64,000 nt of DNA from Microthrixaceae bacterium (GTDB taxonomy: Bacteria; Actinomycetota; Acidimicrobiia; Acidimicrobiales; Microtrichaceae), in the NCBI GenBank assembly GCA_023958095.1, contig JAMLGJ010000006.1, positions 1 through 64,000 of the forward strand, given 5' to 3'. The notes beneath the pieces were generated by a model that was given only the letters and a program-made list of their open reading frames with translations, was not told the origin of the DNA and searched no databases. Within the stretch, counting starts at the first letter, position 1; each line of letters opens with the position of its first letter. Positions 35,382-44,866 of the stretch are shown here, one piece after another. A program made the translations under genes and the position numbers.

Positions 35382-36060
35382 GCTGCGTCGAGTGGCCCGG
35401 GCGGCGCAGCTGGTGGCGGCCAAGGACCTGCGCATCGAGAGGCGCACCAAGGTGGCCACCGCCCAGATGCTGCCCTTCGCGCTGCTGGTGCTGTTGTTGT
35501 TCGCGTTCGCCCTCGACCCCGACCGCGGTGTGCTCGCCGAGGCGACCGCCGGCCTGTTCTGGACCACGGTGCTGTTCACCGCGGTGTTGGCGATCCAGCG
35601 CTCGTTCGCGGTGGAGCTCTCCAACGGGGTGCTGGACTCGCTGCGCCTGAGTGGGCTGTCGGTGCCGGGCATCTTCCTCGGAAAGGTGGCTGCGCTGTTC
35701 GTCCAGCTGGCGGTTCTCGAGGTGGTGCTGGGCCTCGGTGTCGCGGTGCTCTACGACGCGCAGCTGGGCGGCTGGGCACTGCTCGTGGTGGTCGCCCTGG
35801 CGGCCACCACGGGGATCTGCGCGGCCGGTGCCGCCTACGGACTCCTCGCGGCGCGACTTCGCCAGGGCTCCGCTTTGCTGCCACTCTTGTTGTTGCCCCT
35901 GCTCGCCCCGGTGCTCATCGCGGCCACCCGCGGTAGCGACGTGGCGCTGGGGCGCGAGACTGGCGGTGGCTGGTCATGGGCCGCACTGCTCGGCGTGTTC
36001 GCGGTGGCCTACCTCGGACTCGGCGCAGCTCTCTACGGCCCCCTCATGGACGAGACCTGA
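35365..36060 (+). CDS. ccmB: Heme exporter membrane protein CcmB
   Basis: 231 residues from GTG 35365; GTG 35374 is an equally possible start. Six hydrophobic segments and a RIERRTKVATAQMLPF region near the N-terminus match CcmB, the membrane partner of CcmA. It overlaps the ccmA end, so translation is coupled. Confidence 0.9.
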   Translation: MRAVDELRRVARAAQLVAAKDLRIERRTKVATAQMLPFALLVLLLFAFALDPDRGVLAEATAGLFWTTVLFTAVLAIQRSFAVELSNGVLDSLRLSGLSVPGIFLGKVAALFVQLAVLEVVLGLGVAVLYDAQLGGWALLVVVALAATTGICAAGAAYGLLAARLRQGSALLPLLLLPLLAPVLIAATRGSDVALGRETGGGWSWAALLGVFAVAYLGLGAALYGPLMDET

Positions 36061-36110
36061 ACAGGCATGGAACCGATGCATCCCGACCACACCCGGCCCC
36101 GGAGGCCCCG

Positions 36111-36908
36111 TTGAACCCCCCCGCCACGAACCCGGCGGCCCAGGCGGCCGCCGCAGGTGCTCCGAGCACCACCGGATCCACCGCGACGCGCGTGCTGGGT
36201 GTCATCTCCCTGGTGGGCATCGCCGCGGTGGCGGTGTTCGGCCTGCTGATCAGCCCCCCCGACGCCGAACTCGGCGAGACCATCCGGATCCTGTACCTGC
36301 ACGTGCCGACCGTGTCATCGGCCTACCTGGCCTTCGTCGTGACCGCCGTCGCGTCGGTGGCCTACCTGTGGAAGCGCACCGAGTTCTGGGACCTCCTGGC
36401 GGCGTCGTCGGCCGAGATCGGCGTGTTGTTCTTCGCCCTCACGATCTTCGACGGGATGATGTGGGGCAAGGTGACCTGGGGCGTCTTCTGGCGTTGGGAG
36501 CCACGCCTCGTCACCACCACGGTCCTGCTGCTGACCTACATCGGCTACCTGGTGGTGCGCTCGATCCCGTCGGATCCCCGCACCCGGGGGACCCTCAGCG
36601 CTGCAATCGGGATCATGGCGGTGGTCAACATCCCGATCACCCACAAGGCAGTCGACTGGTGGCGCGGCCTGCACCAGGGGGGAACGGTGCTGGGAACGGT
36701 CGATCCCGAGATGTCGGGTACACAGCTGTTCAGCACCTACCTGGCACTGACGGTGTTCATGGTGTTGTTCGTGTGGCTCCTGATCCACCGGTTCAGGGTC
36801 GCGTGGCTCGCCGAACGGGCAGCGGACGCGGGAATCAGCGAAGCGATCAGCCGGCGTCGCCACGAGGCGACCCTGGGCGGCGGTTCCGTCGGAGGAGTGA
36901 ACCCATGA
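36111..36908 (+). CDS. ccmC: Heme-handling protein CcmC
   Basis: 265 residues from a TTG at 36111 preceded by GGAGG at 5 nt spacing. Six membrane helices and the tryptophan-rich motif WGVFWRWEPRLV identify the CcmC/CcsA heme-handling family. A conserved HVPT segment follows the first periplasmic loop. CcmC loads heme onto CcmE. About 20 extra N-terminal residues are Ala/Pro-rich. It overlaps ccmD by 4 bp. Confidence 0.9.
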   Translation: MNPPATNPAAQAAAAGAPSTTGSTATRVLGVISLVGIAAVAVFGLLISPPDAELGETIRILYLHVPTVSSAYLAFVVTAVASVAYLWKRTEFWDLLAASSAEIGVLFFALTIFDGMMWGKVTWGVFWRWEPRLVTTTVLLLTYIGYLVVRSIPSDPRTRGTLSAAIGIMAVVNIPITHKAVDWWRGLHQGGTVLGTVDPEMSGTQLFSTYLALTVFMVLFVWLLIHRFRVAWLAERAADAGISEAISRRRHEATLGGGSVGGVNP

Positions 36909-37039
36909 GCACCGGTTTCTACATCGCGGTGGCCTGGGTGGTGACCCTGGGGGTGACCGCCCTGTACGCGCTCTGGTTGTTGCGCCGGGGCAGGGAGCTG
37001 TCGCGCCGGGTTCCCGGGGAGCAACGGCGTTGGATGTGA
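36905..37039 (+). CDS. ccmD: CcmD-like small heme exporter protein
   Basis: 44 residues with a single membrane helix (about 5-25) and a basic tail (LLRRGRELSRR), the standard CcmD layout. The ATG overlaps the ccmC stop and its stop overlaps the GTG of ccmE. CcmD is needed for release of holo-CcmE. Identification rests on size, topology and position. Confidence 0.82.
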   Translation: MSTGFYIAVAWVVTLGVTALYALWLLRRGRELSRRVPGEQRRWM

Positions 37040-37635
37040 ACTACGACCCCGAGTCGCCCGATGCAGCACCCCTCGACGGGGGAGCTGACGCGCACGGAGA
37101 ACCCGGTTTCGACCTGCGCCCCCGGACCTCCGCCGAGGCGGGCGCAGGCAGCACTGCGGGTGGACGGGACCGACGGCGCCGGTTCGTGGCCGTGGGAGCG
37201 CTGGCGGCGGTGCTCGTCGCTCTCGCAGCCGTGTTGTTCATCGGCCTGAACGATGCCGCGACGTTCTTCCGGAACGTCGACGAAGCGGTCGAGATGCGCG
37301 AGGAGCTCCAGGGCGAACGGTTCCGGATGCAGGGCAACGTGGTGGAGGACTCGGTCGTGGAGACCGACAACGGCGTCGACTTCGTGCTCACCTTCAACTC
37401 GGTGGAGGTGCCGGTGACCCACACCGGAACACCCCCGGAGCTGTTCGGCCCCGACATCCCGGTGGTGCTCGAGGGCACCTTCGCCGGTGAGACCTTCGAG
37501 AGCGACGAGATCCTCATCCGTCACGACAACGAGTACGACGAGGAACACGAGGACCGCATCGACGAAGCCGAGCGCGACGCCCAGGCGCTACCGGCGCGGA
37601 CCACGGACGCGACGGTCGGGGGTTCGGTCGGGTGA
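37036..37635 (+). CDS. ccmE: Heme chaperone CcmE
   Basis: 199 residues from GTG 37036, which overlaps the ccmD stop (GTGA); a TTG two codons upstream is possible. An N-terminal disordered tail, a membrane helix (about 50-70) and the OB-fold domain lead to RHDNEY, where His163 is the covalent heme ligand and Tyr167 follows as in E. coli. It therefore belongs to the histidine type, not the CxxxY type of some sulfate reducers and archaea. Confidence 0.92.
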   Translation: MNYDPESPDAAPLDGGADAHGEPGFDLRPRTSAEAGAGSTAGGRDRRRRFVAVGALAAVLVALAAVLFIGLNDAATFFRNVDEAVEMREELQGERFRMQGNVVEDSVVETDNGVDFVLTFNSVEVPVTHTGTPPELFGPDIPVVLEGTFAGETFESDEILIRHDNEYDEEHEDRIDEAERDAQALPARTTDATVGGSVG

Positions 37636-39632
37636 ACCGGGCCCTCGGCATCGCCGGAATCGCGGTCGCCCTGGTGGCGGTCCTGGCGGGCATCATCTCG
37701 GTCATCTCGGGGCTGCGCTCCGAGGACCCCGCGAGGTTGCGCAGCGTGAGGGGCTGGTCGTTCGTGTTCGGCCTCGGAGCACTGGTCGCGTTCCTCGCCA
37801 TGGAGCGTGCACTCATCACCAGGGACTTCACCGTCCAGTACGTGGCCGACCACGGCAGCAGCGCAACCCCGCCGCTGTTCAACGTGGCGACCCTCTGGTC
37901 GGCACTCGAGGGCTCGATCCTGCTGTGGGTGCTGATCCTGGCGGGCTACGTGGTCACCGTCGCTCACCGGTTCCGGCGGCGCCTCAGCGACCCGCTGGTG
38001 GCATGGGCGATGCTCGTGCTGTTCGTGGTGTCCGCGTTCTTCCTGGTGATGCTGCTCACCGCAGCGAACCCCTTCGGGCAGTTCGACCCACCCCCCGGCT
38101 TCGACGGTCCGGGACCCAACCCGCTGCTGCAGAACCACATCCTGGTGGCCTTCCACCCGCCGATGCTCTACCTGGGCTACGTCGGATTCGTGGTTCCCTT
38201 CGCCTTCGCCATCGGCTCACTCGCATCCGGACGCATGGGGGAGGGCTGGCTCGTGGAGACGCGACGCTGGACCCTCGTCGCCTGGGGCTTCCTGACCGGT
38301 GGCATCGTGCTCGGTGGCTGGTGGAGCTACGAGGTGCTCGGATGGGGCGGCTACTGGGCGTGGGATCCGGTGGAGAACGCCTCGCTGCTGCCGTGGCTCA
38401 CCGGGACCGCCTACCTGCACTCGGTCATGGTCCAGGAACGCCACGGCATGCTGCGGGTGTGGAACATCGCACTGCTGTGCTCCACGTTCAGCCTCACGAT
38501 CCTCGGCACGTTCCTGACCCGCTCCGGTGTGGTCGAGTCGGTGCACGCGTTCGCCTCCGGTGCGGTGGGCCCGATGCTGCTGGGCCTCTTCGCCGCGAGT
38601 GTGGCCGTGTCGCTGGGCCTCATCGCATGGCGGGCGGACATGCTCCGATCGGTGGGACACATCCGCACCCCCATGTCGCGGGAGGGCGCGTTCCTCGCCA
38701 ACAACATCGTGTTCACCGCACTGGCGTTCGTGGTGCTGCTCGGCACGCTGTTCCCACTGCTGCTGGAGGCCCTCAACGGGGACCGGCTCACCGTCGGGGT
38801 TCCCTACTTCAGCCGCATGACCATGCCCCTCGGCTTCGCCCTGCTGACACTGATGGCCGTGGCGCCGGTGATGCCGTGGCGCAGCTCGCCGTCCTCGACG
38901 CTCGCGCAACGCCTGTTCTGGCCGGCCTGGTTCGCGGTGGCGGTGATGGTCGTGGCGGCGCTCGCGGGTGCCCGCGGCTGGGCAGCACTCCTCGCGTTCG
39001 GTCTCGCCGCCTTCGCCGGTGCTTCCGCAATGCGCCAGCTCTTCGGTGCGGTCAGGAGGCAGGGCTGGCGCGGCTTCGTGGGTCGCACCAACGGCGGGAT
39101 GGTCGTGCACCTCGGAGTCGTGGTGCTCGCAGCAGGCTTCGCCGCCTCCAACAGCTACATGCAGACCGTGGAGGTGGAACTCTCCCGGGGCGAGGAGGTG
39201 TCGGTCGCAGGGCACACCTTCGAGTTCCTCGACACGCGCACCGAGGGAACCGACCGGGCGCTGGTGGTGTCCGCACAGGTACGTGTCGACGGCGACCGCG
39301 TGTTCGAACCGCGCCTCAACCGCTACCGGGCGACGGGCATGGTCGTCGGCGCGCCGTCGGTGCGTGTCGGACCCTTCGAGGACGTCTACCTGGCACTGAC
39401 CTCCTCGCCGGAGGCCTCGACGAGCGGGGACGGCAACGGCACCACCGACGAGGTGACCCTGCGGGTCGTGGTCCAACCGCTGGTCACGTGGCTCTGGGCG
39501 GGCGGGATCATCATGGTCCTCGGCACCGCCCTGGCGCTGGTTCCGGCGCGTCCGGGTCGCAGGGACGACGAGGCCGGGCCTCCCGGGCAACCGGCCGAAA
39601 GTGCGCAGCAGGACGTGGAGGTCGGAGCGTGA
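37632..39632 (+). CDS. ccmF: Cytochrome c heme lyase subunit CcmF
   Basis: 666 residues with about 15 membrane helices. The heme-handling motif GWGGYWAWDPVENASLLPWL is intact, with flanking HPPMLYLGYVG carrying a conserved His. CcmF accepts heme from CcmE and, with CcmH, attaches it to apocytochrome c. GTG start overlaps the ccmE stop; the stop overlaps the ccmG start. Confidence 0.95.
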   Translation: MNRALGIAGIAVALVAVLAGIISVISGLRSEDPARLRSVRGWSFVFGLGALVAFLAMERALITRDFTVQYVADHGSSATPPLFNVATLWSALEGSILLWVLILAGYVVTVAHRFRRRLSDPLVAWAMLVLFVVSAFFLVMLLTAANPFGQFDPPPGFDGPGPNPLLQNHILVAFHPPMLYLGYVGFVVPFAFAIGSLASGRMGEGWLVETRRWTLVAWGFLTGGIVLGGWWSYEVLGWGGYWAWDPVENASLLPWLTGTAYLHSVMVQERHGMLRVWNIALLCSTFSLTILGTFLTRSGVVESVHAFASGAVGPMLLGLFAASVAVSLGLIAWRADMLRSVGHIRTPMSREGAFLANNIVFTALAFVVLLGTLFPLLLEALNGDRLTVGVPYFSRMTMPLGFALLTLMAVAPVMPWRSSPSSTLAQRLFWPAWFAVAVMVVAALAGARGWAALLAFGLAAFAGASAMRQLFGAVRRQGWRGFVGRTNGGMVVHLGVVVLAAGFAASNSYMQTVEVELSRGEEVSVAGHTFEFLDTRTEGTDRALVVSAQVRVDGDRVFEPRLNRYRATGMVVGAPSVRVGPFEDVYLALTSSPEASTSGDGNGTTDEVTLRVVVQPLVTWLWAGGIIMVLGTALALVPARPGRRDDEAGPPGQPAESAQQDVEVGA

Positions 39633-40234
39633 ACGAACAGGATCCCAGCCCCACCGATGCCCCGGCGGCACCGGAGGCGGAGCACCCACCCGGCGGGGCG
39701 GCACGTCCGAAGGGCACCAATCCGGTGCTCATCGTCGTGGGTGTTGTGGCCGCGGTGATGGTGGCCCTGGTGGTCCTGCTGGCCACCTCCGGTGGCGATG
39801 ACGAGGCGCCCGACACGGCGGCCGAGGTGCTGGACGACGCCGCCCCACCGCTGGTGGGAGAGACCATCTCGGGGGAGTCCTTCGCTCTGTCCGACCTCGA
39901 GGGTGACTGGGTGGTGGTCAACTTCTTCGCCACATGGTGTCCGCCCTGCGTGGCCGAGCACCCGGAACTGGCGGCCTTCGAGGCGTCCAACGAGTTCGAC
40001 GCGAAGGTCGTGAGCGTGGCCTTCGACGAGCCGGCCGAGAAGGTCGCCGCCTTCTTCGCGGAACACGGCGGTGACTGGCCGGTGGTCGCCCAGTCCGACC
40101 AGATCCCCCTCGAATGGTCGGTGCTGGGACTCCCGGAGTCGTTCCTGGTCTCGCCCGAGGGCGAGGTCGTTGAGAAGTACGAGGGCCAGGTGACCGCGGC
40201 CGGCCTCGAGGAGGACATCCGTGCCCACTCCTAG
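39629..40234 (+). CDS. ccmG: Membrane-anchored thioredoxin CcmG/DsbE
   Basis: 201 residues from GTG 39629. A membrane anchor (about 31-53) precedes a thioredoxin fold with WCPPC (Cys104, Cys107) and a GLPESFLVSPEG cis-proline region. It keeps the CXXCH motif of apocytochromes reduced outside the membrane. Start overlaps the ccmF stop. Confidence 0.92.
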   Translation: MNEQDPSPTDAPAAPEAEHPPGGAARPKGTNPVLIVVGVVAAVMVALVVLLATSGGDDEAPDTAAEVLDDAAPPLVGETISGESFALSDLEGDWVVVNFFATWCPPCVAEHPELAAFEASNEFDAKVVSVAFDEPAEKVAAFFAEHGGDWPVVAQSDQIPLEWSVLGLPESFLVSPEGEVVEKYEGQVTAAGLEEDIRAHS

Positions 40235-40252
40235 GTCCGGGAGCGCGCGGTC

Positions 40253-41779
40253 GTGACCGGCGCCGGATCGCCCGGCGGCAGCACCACCGGCACGACGGGT
40301 GCCCGTGGTGGTGCCACCGCGGGCGCTGTCGCAGGGACGCCCCGGAGCAGCGGAACCGCGTGGCGGGCGCGCTGGCCCTGGTGGGTGGCGATCGGGGCGC
40401 TCGTCGTGGGTGTGCTCGTGCTGGCGGGCGGGACCCCGACGAGCCAGCAGAGCGACGAGGCGCGTGCCAGGAACGTGGCGGAGTCCCTCAAGTGCCTCCA
40501 GTGCGCGGGGGAGTCGGTCGCTGCATCACAGGCACCGCTGGCACAGCAGTTCCGCGAGGAGATAGACCGCCAGGTCGCCGAAGGGGCGAGCGAGGACCAG
40601 ATCCTCGACTGGTTCGTGGAACGCTACGGCGAGGAAGTGCTGCTCGAGCCGCCATCGAGTGGGCTGGGTGCGCTGGTGTGGGTGCTTCCGGTGGTGGCGC
40701 TGCTGGCAGCGGTGGTGGGCATCTGGTTCGCGATCAGGCGGTGGCGCACCAACCCCGACGAGGACCTGGACGCCGATGTCCGCTCCGAGGCACGCCCCCC
40801 TGCGGGGAGCGGGGCCTCCGGTGTCGGCACGGTTGCCCCGGCCACCGCACGCGAACCACGCCCGGCCCCAGCCGGTGCCCCGCGCTGGCGTCTGCCCGCG
40901 GTGGTGGCGTCGGTGCTGGTCTTCGCGGTGCTCGCCACATGGCTCGTGGTGTGGGGCTCCTCGGACCGTGGCCAGGGCGAGCTGACCGGTGGTACCGCCG
41001 ACTCCGGTGGGGCCGGTGCGGGGTTCCAGCGTTGCCAGGGGATGGCCATGACCGATCCCGCGCAGGCCGTGGCCTGCTTCGATGACCTGCTGGAGGAGAA
41101 CCCCGACGACGTACAGGCGCTCACCTACCGGGGCTGGGCCCACATACGCGCGGACGAGTTGGAGGCGGGGCGTTCGGACCTGGACCGTGCGGTTCAGCTC
41201 GACCCCGAGGCCGCCGACCCGCACGTCTTCCTCGCAATCGCCGCGTCCGACGAGGGAGAGTTCGAACTCGCGGCGGAGGAGTTGGCGGCGTTCTGGGCCA
41301 ACGACCCCGGCGACGTCGCCGTGTCGGTGGTGAACAGCGAGGGTCTGGAGCGGGAGGTCTTCTTCGGGCTCATGTCGGCACCGACGCGGGACTGCTGGCA
41401 GGCGGCGGCCCAGAACGGCGAGGACCGGGCGATCGACCAGGCGTTCCTCGACGAGTTGGGAGCCTGCCTGGACGAGGTGCTCGCGTCCGATCCCGGTGAC
41501 CGGGACGCCAGGCTCTCGCGGGCGCTGGCACATGTCGGTCCGGAGACCTCCGATCCCGAGGCCGCCCGGTTCCTGCTCGAGTCACTCCTGGCTGATGACC
41601 CGGGCGACGCCGATGCCCTGGCCCTGCTCGTGTCCCTCGACCTCGCGGCCGGCGACCTGGCCGCCGCCGAGGAGCACCTGGTGGCGCTCGAGGAACTGCC
41701 ACGGGGTCCGGCCGCGTTCCTGATCGGTGACGCGGCGACCCTGCGCGCGGTGCTGCAGGAGGCGCAGTCGTCGGGCTGA
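40253..41779 (+). CDS. ccmH: CcmH fused to a CcmI-like TPR domain
   Basis: 508 residues from GTG 40253. After a membrane helix (about 43-60) comes the CcmH domain with SLKCLQCAGESV (Cys81, Cys84), then two further helices (about 136-155 and 206-226). A C-terminal half of tetratricopeptide-like repeats (for example ALTYRGWAHIRADELEAG) follows. In E. coli CcmH likewise combines both functions. The CXXC pair exchanges electrons with CcmG and the repeats hold apocytochrome c. It ends the ccm operon; a hairpin follows. Confidence 0.9.
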   Translation: MTGAGSPGGSTTGTTGARGGATAGAVAGTPRSSGTAWRARWPWWVAIGALVVGVLVLAGGTPTSQQSDEARARNVAESLKCLQCAGESVAASQAPLAQQFREEIDRQVAEGASEDQILDWFVERYGEEVLLEPPSSGLGALVWVLPVVALLAAVVGIWFAIRRWRTNPDEDLDADVRSEARPPAGSGASGVGTVAPATAREPRPAPAGAPRWRLPAVVASVLVFAVLATWLVVWGSSDRGQGELTGGTADSGGAGAGFQRCQGMAMTDPAQAVACFDDLLEENPDDVQALTYRGWAHIRADELEAGRSDLDRAVQLDPEAADPHVFLAIAASDEGEFELAAEELAAFWANDPGDVAVSVVNSEGLEREVFFGLMSAPTRDCWQAAAQNGEDRAIDQAFLDELGACLDEVLASDPGDRDARLSRALAHVGPETSDPEAARFLLESLLADDPGDADALALLVSLDLAAGDLAAAEEHLVALEELPRGPAAFLIGDAATLRAVLQEAQSSG

Positions 41780-41780
41780 G

Positions 41781-41838
41781 CCCGGCTCCGTGATGAGCCG
41801 GGTTGCGGCTCGGGGCGGGGATGAGCCTGCTACGGCTC
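41781..41838. terminator. Tandem hairpins at the end of the ccm operon
   Basis: CCCGGCTC (41781-41788) pairs with GAGCCGGG (41795-41802). GAGCC (41823-41827) pairs with GGCTC (41834-41838). The second lies within a 28-bp duplication (from 41792 and 41820). They separate the ccm operon from the convergent lipoprotein gene. Confidence 0.65.
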
Positions 41839-41851
41839 GGGGCGCGCGGGG

Positions 41852-42703
41852 TCAGCCCGTGACCGTGCTGCGGAACACGTGTGAGTAGCCGGGTCCCTCG
41901 AACTCGAACGAGGCGCTGGAGGGGCTGAGGCTGCCCACGCGCACCGCCAGGGTGGCCGGGAGGTCCTCGCTCTCGATCACGCCGTCATCCAGCCCGGCGA
42001 GGGCGAGGCCGAACGCCAGGAGGTCCGTGAAGGCGCCCGCCGTGGGCAGGTGGATCTGTGCTGCGACACCGAGGATGTCGTCGGGGTTGCCGAGTCCTTC
42101 CAGAGCCAGTGCGATGAGGCCGGGGACCGCGGAGAGCAGGTCGTCCAGGTTCGACACGATCAGGTCGATCAGCTCCTCCTCGGTGGGAGGTGTGTCGGAA
42201 CCCGCGATCAACGCGTCCAGTGCGTCGGTGAGGGTGCCCACCAGGACGTTGCGCAGCAGGTCGGTCATCGCACACGAGCCGTCGAAGAGCCCGTCACGCT
42301 CCACCACGAACGACAGGGTGCCGAAGATCTCCAGGGGCGCCGTTCCCAACAGCACGTCGCCCACATCCAGGTTCTGGGCCTCGGGGAAGGTGATGTCGGC
42401 GGAGCCCTCGGGCACGGTCAGCACCGACCCGGGGGCACCCGCGTCGGTGGCCGGGATCGCACCGGCCTCGCACTGGGAGACCACCGACGCGGAGGAGGAG
42501 CCCTCGACGCCGAGCTTCGAGCGGAACCCCAGTTGGATCACATAGGGCTCGTCGCCGGCGTCGGGATCCTCCTGGTCGAGCACCTGCACCGACACGGGGC
42601 GCACCTTCCAGGTGCGCTCGGCGGGTGCCGGAATCGTGCAGGCGGATGCGAAGAGAGCGAACGCCGAGATCAGGCCTGCAACGGCGAGGTACTTGCGCTT
42701 CAT
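41852..42703 (-). CDS. Lipoprotein of unknown function
   Basis: 283 residues. A basic signal peptide (MKRKYLAVAGL) ends with the lipobox FASAC at about residue 22. The mature part has alternating beta-like and hydrophobic helical segments (DLLRNVLVGTLTDALDALI and similar). I recognise no family. The ribosome site GGGGGGAATCC is the same 11-mer found before the subtilase lipoprotein at 48864. Confidence 0.75.
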   Translation of the reverse strand: MKRKYLAVAGLISAFALFASACTIPAPAERTWKVRPVSVQVLDQEDPDAGDEPYVIQLGFRSKLGVEGSSSASVVSQCEAGAIPATDAGAPGSVLTVPEGSADITFPEAQNLDVGDVLLGTAPLEIFGTLSFVVERDGLFDGSCAMTDLLRNVLVGTLTDALDALIAGSDTPPTEEELIDLIVSNLDDLLSAVPGLIALALEGLGNPDDILGVAAQIHLPTAGAFTDLLAFGLALAGLDDGVIESEDLPATLAVRVGSLSPSSASFEFEGPGYSHVFRSTVTG

Positions 42704-42873
42704 CTGGATTCCCCCCGGAACAACGGAAACTCGGGTTCACCCACCCGGGTGCCCGCGTGACAGAGCATATGTGGTCGGCGCGGGTGGTGCGCCGGAACCG
42801 TGAACGCATGCCCCGGGGAGCTGCCCGGGTCCGAGACCTCCCCCCGCGGCCGAGGATGGGGCATCATCTGGGC

Positions 42874-44205
42874 ATGGTTCGCATCGGTGGTGGACAGGGC
42901 TTCTACGGCGACGGGTACGCGGGGGTGGGCCCGCTGCTCGAATCCGGTGTGGACTACCTCGTCTGCGAGGCGCTGGCGGAGCTGACCCTCGCCATCCTCG
43001 CCAAGGACCGTGCCCGCGACGAGACGGCGGGATGGACCCGTGACCTGCCGTTGTACGCGGCGATGGTCGCCCCTGACGTGGTGGCGGGCCGGACGCGTTT
43101 CATAACCAACGCGGGGGGCATCAACCCTGTGGCCGCTGGCAGGGCACTGCTGGAGGGGCTTCGTGCCCAGGGCATCCACGGGGTCAGCGTCGCCACCGTC
43201 GTGGGTGACGACCTGAAACCGCACGCGGACGAACTCGGGATTCCAGACGATGCGGTGTTCGCGGCCGCCTACCTGGGGGCCGCACCGATCGTGGAGGCAC
43301 TCGACCGGGGTGCCCAGATGGTCGTGACCGGGCGGGTGGCGGATGCGTCGCTGTTCCTCGCGCCCCTGATCCACGAGTTCGGTTGGGACACCGACGACTG
43401 GGACCGCATGGCGCTCGGCGTGACCGTCGGCCACCTCCTGGAGTGCTCCGCACAGGTGACGGGAGGCAACTACTCGGGCGACTGGTGGAACAACGGCGAC
43501 TTCACCCAACCGGGGTTCCCGATAGCCGAGTGCGACGCAGATGGAGGAGTGGTGATCACCAAGCCCGAGGGCACCGGTGGTCGGGTGAGCTTCGACACCG
43601 TGCGCGAACAGCTGATGTACGAGGTGCACGACCCCCGCGCCTACCTCAACCCGGATGTGACCGCAGACTTCACGAGCGTGCGCCTGGAGGACCTGGGCAA
43701 CGACCGCGTGCGCGTGAGCGAGGTGCAGGGGCGGCCCCGACCCGCGACCTACAAGGGCCTCGTGTGCACCCCTGCGGGCTATTCGGGCGAGGTGCGCCTG
43801 CCCTACTCATGGCCCGACGCGGAGGCCAAGGCCAGGGCTGCCGCGAGGTTCCTGCACCGCCGGGCCCAGCAGCTGGGCATCCCGGTGCTCGAATGGCACG
43901 AGGAGTACTTCGGGGTCAACGCGTTCGGTGGGGACACCGTGGTGCCACGAGGAGCTGCGGTGCCGCCGGCCGGTGGCGACGAACCACCCGAGGTGATGGG
44001 CCGGCTCGTCTGGCGCTGTGAGGAGCGTGACGACGCGGCACGCCTGACCCGCGAGTTCGGCCTGCTCGGCCTCGGCGGGCCACCGATGGTGAGTCCGTTC
44101 GGTCGTGCCCGGGAACGCCCGACGGGCCTGCTCGACCTGCAGCCGATGGCAGTGCCCCGTGAGCTGGTGGACGCCGGCGTGAGGGTGTCGGTGGAGGTCT
44201 CCTGA
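42874..44205 (+). CDS. AtuA/DUF1446 family protein (acyclic terpene utilisation-like)
   Basis: 443 residues from ATG 42874; an ATG six codons earlier is possible. The family start VRIGGGQGFYGDG, then FITNAGGINP, VVTGRVADASLFLAP and GHLLECSAQVTGGNY are characteristic of AtuA. AtuA is needed for citronellol/geraniol degradation in Pseudomonas, but its reaction is unknown and the family is wider than that pathway. The C-terminal domain that completes long AtuA proteins is absent here and is encoded separately at 44867-45274. Confidence 0.85.
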   Translation: MVRIGGGQGFYGDGYAGVGPLLESGVDYLVCEALAELTLAILAKDRARDETAGWTRDLPLYAAMVAPDVVAGRTRFITNAGGINPVAAGRALLEGLRAQGIHGVSVATVVGDDLKPHADELGIPDDAVFAAAYLGAAPIVEALDRGAQMVVTGRVADASLFLAPLIHEFGWDTDDWDRMALGVTVGHLLECSAQVTGGNYSGDWWNNGDFTQPGFPIAECDADGGVVITKPEGTGGRVSFDTVREQLMYEVHDPRAYLNPDVTADFTSVRLEDLGNDRVRVSEVQGRPRPATYKGLVCTPAGYSGEVRLPYSWPDAEAKARAAARFLHRRAQQLGIPVLEWHEEYFGVNAFGGDTVVPRGAAVPPAGGDEPPEVMGRLVWRCEERDDAARLTREFGLLGLGGPPMVSPFGRARERPTGLLDLQPMAVPRELVDAGVRVSVEVS

Positions 44206-44239
44206 GCGGCCCCCGACACGGGGGACCGGGGCGCGCGGT

Positions 44240-44282
44240 GCGCTCCGTCGGTGGCGAGGGTGTGCTCCGTCGGTGGCGAGGG
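44240..44282. repeat. 22-bp tandem repeat, two copies
   Basis: The 21-bp core gNgctccgtcggtggcgaggg occurs at 44240-44260 and 44262-44282, one mismatch apart. It lies between the convergent atuA-like and sixA-like genes. Confidence 0.8.
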
Positions 44283-44290
44283 AGCCGTTG

Positions 44291-44752
44291 TCAGCGGAGC
44301 TTGTTCCAGGTGCCCTTGGAGTGGTGCGTGCCGTTCCAGTCCCTCAGGGCCCACACGGAGCCCTTCGCGAAGCCCGTCGGCTCGACGACGCGCATCCCAC
44401 GGCGCTGCTCGCGTGCGATCAGTTCGGGAATCACGTCACCGTGGCTGCACAGCGCCACGTCGTGCGTGGCCACCTCCTCGAGCAGTTCCCAGGCCTGCTC
44501 CAGTGCTGCGCCTTCTCCGAGCCGGCGGTCCAGCAGCACCTCCAGGCCGAGCCGGTCCGCGAGAGGCTGCACCGTCTCGACACAGCGTGGAAGCGGACTC
44601 GAGTAGACCGCGGTGAGGTCGACCTCACCGAGGTGGTCGACGATGCGTCGGGCCTGGCGCGTGCCCTTTTCGTCGAGGTGCCTGTCGGCATCGTGAGGGT
44701 CGGCCCCGTTGCGCACCCCTGCCGAGCCGTGCCGGATGAGATAGAGCGTCAT
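44291..44752 (-). CDS. SixA-like histidine phosphatase
   Basis: 153 residues. The phosphohistidine motif LIRHGSAG is at residues 5-12, and the second histidine lies in ALCSHGDVI. The short length and absence of a large insertion fit SixA-type phosphatases rather than phosphoglycerate mutase. TAGTCT lies 10 nt before the ATG. The gene sits on the opposite strand between the two parts of the AtuA-type pair. Confidence 0.85.
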   Translation of the reverse strand: MTLYLIRHGSAGVRNGADPHDADRHLDEKGTRQARRIVDHLGEVDLTAVYSSPLPRCVETVQPLADRLGLEVLLDRRLGEGAALEQAWELLEEVATHDVALCSHGDVIPELIAREQRRGMRVVEPTGFAKGSVWALRDWNGTHHSKGTWNKLR

Positions 44753-44866
44753 GGTTCGCCAGAGACTACGACCTCACCCCCGGCCCACCCAACGACCCCG
44801 GTCCCCGGGCCCCGGGCCGAGCGAGCCGGGCGCCGACCGCTCCGGCGCGCTGGGTAGCGTGGTCGC

